The position numbers were made by a program, and so were the translations under genes. From assembly GCF_000218685.1 (NCBI RefSeq), contig NW_006763305.1:63762-127761 (forward strand): a DNA stretch of 64,000 nucleotides, in the 5' to 3' direction. The notes beneath the pieces were generated by a model. The model was not told the DNA's origin. It made no database searches and worked only from the letters and a program-made list of their open reading frames with translations. This document shows positions 57,125 to 64,000 of the stretch, piece by piece. Source of the DNA: Serpula lacrymans var. lacrymans S7.9 (Eukaryota; Basidiomycota; Agaricomycetes; Boletales; Serpulaceae). Numbering within the stretch: the first letter of the stretch is position 1; every line of letters begins with the position of its first letter.

Positions 57125-57824
57125 ATTTCGGACTAAGATCGTGATAAAATAAGCGTTAAAAGGCGATGTGGACGTTCTGAAGATGTGGTTATCAAGAGTC
57201 TTATGATGGATGCAATGATAATGTCTCCCTAATATAAAAAGTAGAATAGACGCTAATTTCAAAACTGTATGAGAATAAAGATTTCAGTCAACACTCACGA
57301 AATCGAAGAGTGATAAATTTAACAATGAATCCGGCTATCACAGGGTGTGGTCCACTGCCGTAATTTGCTTTGGATATGTTTTTGCTCCATTCATCCTAGC
57401 TTTTCGACTACAAATCGCAACTGCAACTGCCAATCAACTCAGAAGCTTGGTTACAGGCTGGTATATCAGATCATCGCTATATCAGGACGGTGCTCTATCG
57501 TGGTTACCTGTTCACCCGGTCATTGGGCAGGCAGGCAGCGTGGATTTCGCCACTTGGCAGCACAAAAGCTATTCCGAGTCACCGCCATTGAACCAAGTAT
57601 CTCATAATGTGCGATGAACGCTCAATAGCGGCGGGTTCTCCCTATCGAGTCAACCCGTGTGTAGACCTTGCCCAGTAATAAGGACAGACAGACCGCCAGC
57701 TTCCTTGCGAGTCACCACTCGCACGACCTCAAGGTAAGTAAACTTGGTTGGCACCGGTGTTAGTCTGCGTGAACCTTACTAATTATGCGCGTATTAAACC
57801 ATTTCTGCAGGTTTTGGGAATAAG
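57125..57824 (+). other. Intergenic region with a probable 5' UTR intron of the membrane-protein gene
   Basis: 700 bp. A GTAAGT donor at 57734 and a TTTCTGCAG acceptor ending at 57810 outline a 77-nt intron 15 bp before the ATG at 57825. A 90-codon open frame at 57345 has no domain. Confidence 0.4.
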
Positions 57825-58602
57825 ATGAGAAAAAGATACGGTCGTGCTGTGAGATTAACTCTATTAATGATAACGACGGTCCCGAACGCTCATGCAATGT
57901 CAATGTGTTCCGACTCTCTGTGAGCTTTTTGTGCTGTTTCTGCGCTGCTTCGTATTGGAACTTTACCGGTAGATGGATCCTCCGATGCTTGGGTACAACG
58001 CAGACGTTATCTCGCCGTGATGTCTTTGGTTCCTCGGACTCCACAAGGTCTTCGAACCCCACTACAGGGATCATTGTTGCTAGTGAGTCACTATCTAGCC
58101 TCCGTATTTCATCCATTGAACGACTTAAAAACACACAGTTGTCGTAGTATTAATCATTGCAATCTGTCTTGCCGTTGTGAGACATGTCCGTGGATCATCC
58201 ACTCGAAGTCAAACATACAATGCTAATGGATATGCCAGACATTCGGGAGGACTTGCAGCACCTTCTTCACACCAAGCTTATGGACAGATGCAGCTCAACC
58301 GTCGCTCACATTGGATAGATCCGGATCAACCACTTCCGTTATATAACGCTCACATCTCCGAAGACCAAGTGGCCAGGCAGCCGCGACTGCCTTCGCCCTT
58401 TCCTCTTTATGTACCCTCAGAATCTCCGGTAGCCCCACCTTCAGCAATAGTGTCAGGAGTATCATCCGATATTCCTCCTCAATCGGTCCCACTCTACACG
58501 CCAACTGATCATCCGATAACCACACCCATGGGAAGTGTACAGGTGCAGAATACATCGAATAGCTTACCAAGTGTGCCACCACCAGCATATACGCCACTGT
58601 AA
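57825..58602 (+). CDS. Type I single-pass membrane protein with Pro-rich tail and PPxY motif
   Basis: Exons 57825-57919, 57973-58082 and 58139-58602 give 222 residues. Order: N-terminal signal-like segment (RAVRLTLLMITTVPNAHA), a short Ser/Thr-rich outside part, a transmembrane helix GIIVAIVVVLIIAICLAVV at about residue 65-85, a basic stop-transfer RHVRGSSTR, then a Pro/Ser/Tyr-rich tail with repeated PLY(N/V/T) units (LPLYNA, FPLYVP, VPLYTP) and a C-terminal PPPAYTPL. The PPAY is a WW-domain ligand that could recruit a Nedd4/Rsp5-type ubiquitin ligase. No assigned family. The layout resembles fungal surface sensors with short tails, which is only a resemblance. Confidence 0.7.
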
Positions 58603-59089
58603 TGTAACTTTACTATCTCTTTATCTGCACCGATGTGAAATTTATTATATCTGTGGTGCAATACACTTTTAACTACTTTTCAGGAAAAAGCGTACTACAC
58701 AGTAACGTCTCTAGCCCCCCAAACACCTGCCCTCGCTGCAACGGTACGACAAGCACGGAAAATATAGTTAGTGCAACGCATTATGACTAGTGCGGCACTG
58801 GTCTTTTTTCACGCTGTCCAACGAAAGGACATTGCTGACGATAGAGGATATGTGCCATTTAATCGTTGAGAAGAAATCAAGAGTCAGTCTATTACAGTCA
58901 CTGTGCTACATCCCTTCAGCAACACAGTGGATACGTCAACCAGATACCGAGAAGTGCTGCCTGAGGAGCTGAACATGGATTTGAAACACTATGATTTCTA
59001 CTGGGGGGATCCGAGTCAGTGTTTCACCGATGTAAGAGTATCACGAATCTGTGTTTGAAGGTGAGTTCAGAACTGACAGCGTAAAGTTT
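58603..59089. other. Intergenic region without a recognised gene
   Basis: 487 bp; short open frames only, nothing recognised. Confidence 0.4.
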
Positions 59090-59270
59090 CAGTTTGAAAA
59101 CTTGTCAATGGTGGCATCATTGTATCTTTGTTGGTTTAATCTCCATAACGCAACTTGCATCCACGCAGCAACTACTACATGCATAGTAGTTTGGAAAAAA
59201 ACAGTCAGCCCATCTATTCTGTCTGATGTCAGAAAACTGACTTACTCAGGAAAAATATGGTTGTAAGCCA
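59090..59270 (-). pseudogene. Fragment of a DUF6533-type membrane protein gene (last exons)
   Basis: On the minus strand YNHIFPE followed by a GTAAGT donor, and further on MHVVVAAWMQVALW, align with YGHIFPN and LAILVTRMQVELW at the end of the gene at 60337-62054. Nothing upstream of these exons is present, because the next 150 bp lead into an unrelated pseudogene. This is a truncated relic. Confidence 0.5.
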
Positions 59271-59425
59271 GAGTGCACTGGGGAGACGATAGAAATCAGG
59301 TTTCAATCATGATTTGACGAACCGTGCTATGCCATCACAGGGGATCACCAACGTGGAAGATAGACATTGTACCAAGGCGAAGATAGTAGGTGTACGAACC
59401 CGATGAGCAATTGGACGGCATAACG

Positions 59426-59990
59426 CTAAAACGAGACTTGACCACACATTCCCTTCGCCTCCTCGACTACGTCCCGGAACGTCTTTGCGCCGTCGAAGGT
59501 CCACCATTCTCAAAGAGCGGTGTCCGTTACTTCCTCCGGATCTGGGGTGATATTCCTAGGCTGCAGGCGGTTGGAGTCACGACGATAGCTTCAGAAGGCG
59601 ATCTTGGTGCTGAACGCGGACATGCCATGCAATACAGGGATCTTCAGGTAGGGGATGAGATCGATGAGTTGCCGGCGAAGCTGCTCGTCCGCCTCCTGGC
59701 ACTTTGAGGAGAGGCGTGAATCGGCAGGCGACTTGACCTCAACTATGAAGACAGGTGTCGTTTCGACGTATGTGAGGAGGTGGAGGACGAATTGAACCGC
59801 CTCGCGTGATGCGACAGGAGGAATTTGAGGGACGGCTTCGAACATCGTATCAACGTGGAACGTGGTATTGAACAAACGGTTCCAAGATCCGTAAAACGGC
59901 TTCTCGGACGTTGCGCTGGCTGCTCCGGCAATGAAGAAGGAGAGCGCATGATGATTTCAGGCCGGGGGTCAGTGGGTGTCGTAGACTGCT
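59426..59990 (-). pseudogene. Pseudogene of a mushroom-expanded family with an ExK nuclease-like signature
   Basis: Minus-strand frame: PQIPPVASREAVQFVLHLLT, then TPVFIVEVKSPADSR, ADEQLRRQLIDLIPYL and PVLHGMSAFSTKIAF, continuing through two in-frame TGA codons (about 59590 and 59502) to WTFDGAKTFRDVVEEAKGMC and a TAG at 59426. The same order of motifs is familiar to me from many uncharacterised agaricomycete proteins; the EVK in a predicted strand recalls PD-(D/E)XK nucleases, which is an inference. The 5' part beyond about 59880 is in other frames. No function is likely left. Confidence 0.6.
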
Positions 59991-60336
59991 GCATGGCAAT
60001 GGGGGCTGTAACAATGCTGTCAGCAATGAAAACAAGCTACGAACTTCCTTGTAGGGGACAATGAACGGTGACAGTGTGACGGATGGATGGTGGTGATACA
60101 GTTGTGGATAATCAAACTCATACAATCTGGTCAGCGAGTTTTGTAGGCTGCAAATTACTTCGAAACATTCCTTTAACCTTATTTCCTACGTATTTAGGAG
60201 TCAATCAATGTATTTGCACGAGCCAATATTTTTATATCGACCTTGTAAGGTTTTTGATGGCTCAAAATTTGGCCACTCCCCTATAACGATCGCGAAAAAT
60301 GATCAATCAACTCCTTTGTTGAGCTGAGAATGATTG

Positions 60337-62054
60337 TCATGGATCTATGCTAAATGATAATGGAGTCTGGGACGGTGGTGATGCAAATACGATACTTGAG
60401 AATGCATTCGACGGAGTATTGAACCCAATTATTTCCCGGTCACTTTTCCATAACTCAACTTGCATTCGCGTGACAAGTATTGCAAGCAGCGTAGCCTGCA
60501 GACTTTCCATTATTGTGGTGGGATTGAGTCAGTTGATATCTATCATCAGCAGTTGATTTGTACACACTTGGGGAAAATGTGGCCGTATGGACCCTGCATA
60601 AGCAAAGAGGAAGTCAACATCTCGAGAAGACAATGAATTGATCTGAACTGATGCTACCCACCTTGAATAATATGACGGTAATAGCACTAGCCATTGAGAG
60701 AACTGAGAATATTAGTGAGATGGGCACATAAGCAAGTTATACTATACGCACCCAGGCCGCAAGCAAAATATAAAATGTTATGTTGCACGAGGACTGGGAT
60801 AAGTGGGCTCTTTCCACCACGATAGTAGGCTAAGGTGCGATATAGGCTTAAGATGCATATTTCTTCGGACCCCCGTGATTAGCCATGTCTCAGTTATGAG
60901 ACTTTGCAAACGCACCTAGTTGAAAAAATACCAGAATAATAAAAACAACAGAGATCACGTAGTTTTTATTGGTCTGGTAACATGCTGTGATGGTGGGTGC
61001 CGGGGACGGACTGACTAGACCAAGCGTGCATTAGTAAATCAGATTAATTTGTAGTAAACATAAATACAATCTGCAGTGACTTCAAAAATGCTGTACGTCA
61101 CGATGGTTGATGTTACAAGAGCCTACATAGTATCTTAGTATCTAAACTGTTAATTTGTTGGGCGCGCTACAGCGCAACGTGTACTTACGCAGAGACCGTA
61201 GAATAATAGTGCCTGTATTCTCTTGCTGCTTTCCCACAACACGTCTGTCCGTATTACAAATATGACTGTAGTCCATTTCTAGTCAGTGTATACAGTGAGC
61301 AGGAAAACATGTAACACACGTTCAGTGATACACAATAAGGATGCTTCAAGGGCTGGATTATAGTTATATTAGTCTGGTTATTTTGCGACTACCAAGACAA
61401 CTTACATGATTCTATTCGATTAAATAATATACACGTCTGGGATAAGTAGTTGAAATCAGTGCGTGCGAGAGTCATAATCATGGACCTACTTCAGGCTCGA
61501 AGTGTATATTGAGTGTTCCTAAGAAAGTTTTGGACGATTTTAGTTGGTTTAGATGAAAAGGAATGACAAACACTCACTGCACATACGAATAGTGGCCATC
61601 ACAAAGGGCACATATCGAGCAAACAAATATGCGACCTGTGCTTTACTGCATCTCAAATTACGGATATACATGATCTATTGGTGACAGGTAAGGTCCTTAA
61701 GGGAAAGCCTTCACTGTCAAAGCAAGCTTGTAAAACTCACCTCATCGTCTAATCTGATCACATAATCATATGCCTACAATTGCTCGTGAAAACATATAAC
61801 AATATTATCAAAAGGTAAACGTACCAACAGTACACCTACAGAGACTTGATATCACCACAGAACATATATATCATATATATTAGGATATGGCTGAATTCAA
61901 CACGGGTGAGTGGGATTACCTGTGACATACTAAGGATACACGAGTGAGATATGAAGTGCTACAACTAAGAAAGCAGGAGGATACTTACATTGCTGAGTTG
62001 TATACTGGAAGCTGTGGTAACCTCGTCGTCTGGGTATAGAAGTTGAGAGTACAT
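60337..62054 (-). CDS. DUF6533 multi-pass membrane protein
   Basis: No frame here is longer than about 60 codons, but splice signals join small exons into a family protein. Securely read exons: 61773-61741 (AYDYVIRLDDE), 61635-61578 (VAYLFARYVPFVMATIRMC), 61518-61490, 61436-61406, 61352-61318, 61278-61189 (VIFVIRTDVLWESSKRIQAL), from 61122 (ALVTSTIVTYSIFEV), then ACYQTNKNYVISVVFIILVF, SPLIPVLVQHNILYFACGL and LQATLLAILVTRMQVELW. These are the DUF6533 opening (YDYxxxLDDEV) and the later conserved RHNIxYF and VTRMxxELW blocks. Several hydrophobic helices, no known function. The start at 62054 (MYSQLLYPDDEV) lies 40 bp after a TATA box; the second and third exons are not resolved. Expression and intactness need cDNA. 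Confidence 0.68.
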
Positions 62055-62093
62055 TGGTTGATGAGGCAAACTGAACGGAGGTTTTCCCTGTCT

Positions 62094-62102
62094 CTTTATA
62101 TA
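62094..62102 (-). promoter_or_regulatory. TATA box of the DUF6533 gene
   Basis: TATATAAAG on the minus strand, about 40 bp upstream of the ATG at 62054, a usual distance for basidiomycete genes. Confidence 0.5.
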
Positions 62103-62628
62103 ATTCACAGCAAGTTTACAACAAGATTCAACCCGAAAATGATTCATGAGGTCACTTCATTAAGACGCCCGGCAGGTTTTGTTGAAACCCCCACCGTGAC
62201 GTTAATGCACACAAATTACTCTCGGCTAAAGCCTGGGGTACCCCTATATAGCGTTCAAGTTATGCTGTACCGTTGGCTGCGTACCTCTGCCAAAAGTGAC
62301 AGGATATCCACCGTCGCAATGAAGCTAGTGAAAGCAATATTGTCTCCATACTGGGCATGGCTATCCTCAGGCTGGCCTGAGTTGGAGACGATATTTATTG
62401 AAGGGTGCTCCTGCCAGTGCCCAAGGTTGAATGTAGATGGCTATAAGTCCTGTAATACTGAAATCCCGGTGACGTTGAAAAACAAACTCTGGCAGTGCAA
62501 AAAATGGTCAAGAAATGAAGTTGACAGAATGCTTGAGGCTCAATTCAAAATGGCACTGTCGCGGTGATTATGTAAAGAATAGGCAAACCCCGGAATCTAA
62601 GTTTGTCAACTGAATAACTCAAACAAAT

Positions 62629-62850
62629 TTATCGAATTGAATTTAGTCGTAGTAAATGTACACGATCATTGAAAGCTTGGAGGTCCTTGGACATCTTATT
62701 TGAATCATCTAATTCTGCTTTGGACAAATGCCCTGATGAACACCAGAGAACTATCAAACGGAGCCAAAATTCAGAGTCGAGAGCTTGGTCAGTATCACGG
62801 AGCTCAATCTGCATCCGAGAAACGATCACCGCATGAATCACAACCCGCAT
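62629..62850 (-). pseudogene. Second DUF6533 C-terminal fragment
   Basis: The frame starts VVIHAVIVSRMQIELRDTDQ, matching the end block LAILVTRMQVELWKSDRE of the neighbouring DUF6533 gene. The exon just upstream would be at about 62970, where a GGTCCTTTGCTG sequence before a GTGAGT donor resembles the YGP-type exon but ends in TAA. No other family block is found before the next gene, so this looks like the tail of a lost copy. Confidence 0.5.
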
Positions 62851-63181
62851 ATTTTTTATACAGATTTAGAACGAGCGTTAGTACATCCGTACGTTAATAG
62901 CTTGGCTAAAGGTTTAAAGTGCTCGGCCGATGTCAACGCATTGGCGAGAATAGACACTCACTTTACAGCAAAGGACCATCAAATGCATAATCCGCCATAA
63001 ACAAGGTCTTGCATTCACCATTGTTATAGTCAGAGGGTGTAGGTCTCAATATCATGTATATTCGGATCAATAGAACTTCAATTTAATATCCAGGACTTTG
63101 GGTGTGGCTGCCTGGCTTTTAGCAATAACAGAGTTCATAAATGGCACTATCTATGATGTGTGTACGCGCCAAATCGAACGT

Positions 63182-64000
63182 TCATCCCAATAAAATAGAT
63201 GCGGAAGCAGCGAGCACAACCGCGACAGCCACAGAAAACATCTTCACATCTACATTGGCACCAGCAGCACTGATATTAACGGGGGCGGGGGCGTTGGCGG
63301 TTGTGAGCGACGTGTTGGTGCCATTGGGAATAATGGTGGGCCCACCACCCGCTCCAGTACCCTCTGTGGGGGCAAGGTATGGAACATAATATTCAGGGTT
63401 TAGAGGTCCTGGAATGGTACCAGTAAGATTGAGTAGAGGCAAAGTCGTGACATTCTCGTTCTGGTATCCAGTGCCATTAGCGACGAAGGAGAAGACGTCT
63501 AGGATACGGTAAATTCGGTGCTGATGTTAGACGAGATTATTATGTTACTCACTCGAGACAGTCTTGTTGATATCTTGGCGACCAAGGTTGCCAAGGCTCC
63601 AGTTGTTCTCAACAGTACTTAACCTGTGGAACACGTCAAACATTGTTAATATTTCGAGTGTTTCGAGGTACTGACGTAGAGTAGTGGGTGTAAAATTGAG
63701 AATCGGTCGTGTTTCGGAGGGATTGTGGAATGACACCACCTAGAAGGACTGTGTAGACCTGGTTATTGATGGTGTACGTCTCATTTCTATCCAAACGGTC
63801 AGGATATCAAGTATGACATGGTGAAAAATGCTACTCACTCATCAAAAGTAAGAAGGATGAGGGTGCGGTCAGTGTTAAAGTTGGTGTCATTCAACAAGGG
63901 TAAGAGCCAGTAGCTTAACCAGTTGGCAGCATATGCAACAGTAGTATCGTGGCCATCACTGTCGTTGAAGTCAACTAACTGAACAATGATCTCAGGAGAC
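63182..64000 (-). CDS. GPI-anchored phosphoesterase (acid phosphatase, PF04185), 5' part outside the window
   Basis: Minus-strand gene cut by the right edge. Seen: SPEIIVQLVDFNDSDGHDTT, then VAYAANWLSYWLLPLLNDTN, RTLILLTFDE, ETYTINNQVYTVLLGGVIP, FYTHYSTLSTVENNWSLGNL and NVFSFVANGTGYQNENV. These are blocks of fungal phosphoesterase-family acid phosphatases (PhoA/aphA-like), which release phosphate outside the cell. After a Pro/Gly-rich spacer the C-terminus has small residues (NISAAGANVDV) and a hydrophobic tail (MFSVAVAVVLAASASILLG), a GPI-anchor signal. At least four exons in the window with short introns. Many NxT/NxS sites suit secretion. Confidence 0.87.

Noticed and set aside
62043..62567. 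174-codon plus-strand open frame
   Set aside because: It runs antisense through the start and promoter of the DUF6533 gene and has no recognisable domain; a spliced family protein on the other strand explains the first part better.

Overview
This is nuclear DNA of a filamentous basidiomycete, most likely an agaricomycete (mushroom-type fungus). Genes are close together on both strands and are split by many introns of about 48-70 nt (GT..AG, CTRAY-like branch points close to the acceptor). Every long gene encodes a eukaryotic protein. The right end carries families I know mainly from mushroom genomes, such as DUF6533 membrane proteins and small secreted proteins. There is one assembly gap of 945 N (44904-45848). 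I see no rRNA, tRNA, CRISPR array or intact transposon. Exon joins below were made by hand from splice signals plus reading frame; where lengths are given, phases close over the whole gene.

Left and central part (1-50 kb) is a housekeeping region. In order: mitochondrial ribosomal protein mL61 (cut by the window edge) divergent from VPS72/YL1; meiotic MSH4 in 27 exons; an uncharacterised small protein; a FAD oxidoreductase; a BNI4-like protein phosphatase 1 targeting protein; RPB1, the largest RNA polymerase II subunit, with a CTD tail cut into tiny exons; VPS27 (ESCRT-0); VPS35 (retromer); BCP1; proline dehydrogenase PUT1; the cullin regulator CAND1; a second member of the uncharacterised family; VPS4 (ESCRT disassembly ATPase); a HAL4/SAT4-like kinase; the gap; RPL19; and a MYST histone acetyltransferase.

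Right part (50-64 kb) is accessory and partly decayed: a secreted type-B carboxylesterase, a head-to-head pair of damaged small secreted protein genes, an F-box protein, a type I membrane protein with a PPxY tail, a pseudogene of a mushroom-expanded family with two in-frame TGA codons, one DUF6533 gene flanked by two decayed fragments of the same family, and a GPI-anchored phosphoesterase (acid phosphatase) running off the right edge.

The most interesting feature is gene architecture. The RPB1 CTD tail holds in-phase micro-exons of 9, 3, 75, 30 and 12 nt, all bounded by phase-1 introns; skipping or including any of them would change CTD repeat content without a frameshift. MSH4 encodes its Walker A loop across three exons, the middle one only 8 nt, and PUT1 has a 10-nt exon. 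A small uncharacterised gene is read through two GC-AG introns of identical length (56 nt). VPS27, VPS35 and VPS4 lie within 21 kb, but in a eukaryote this may be chance.
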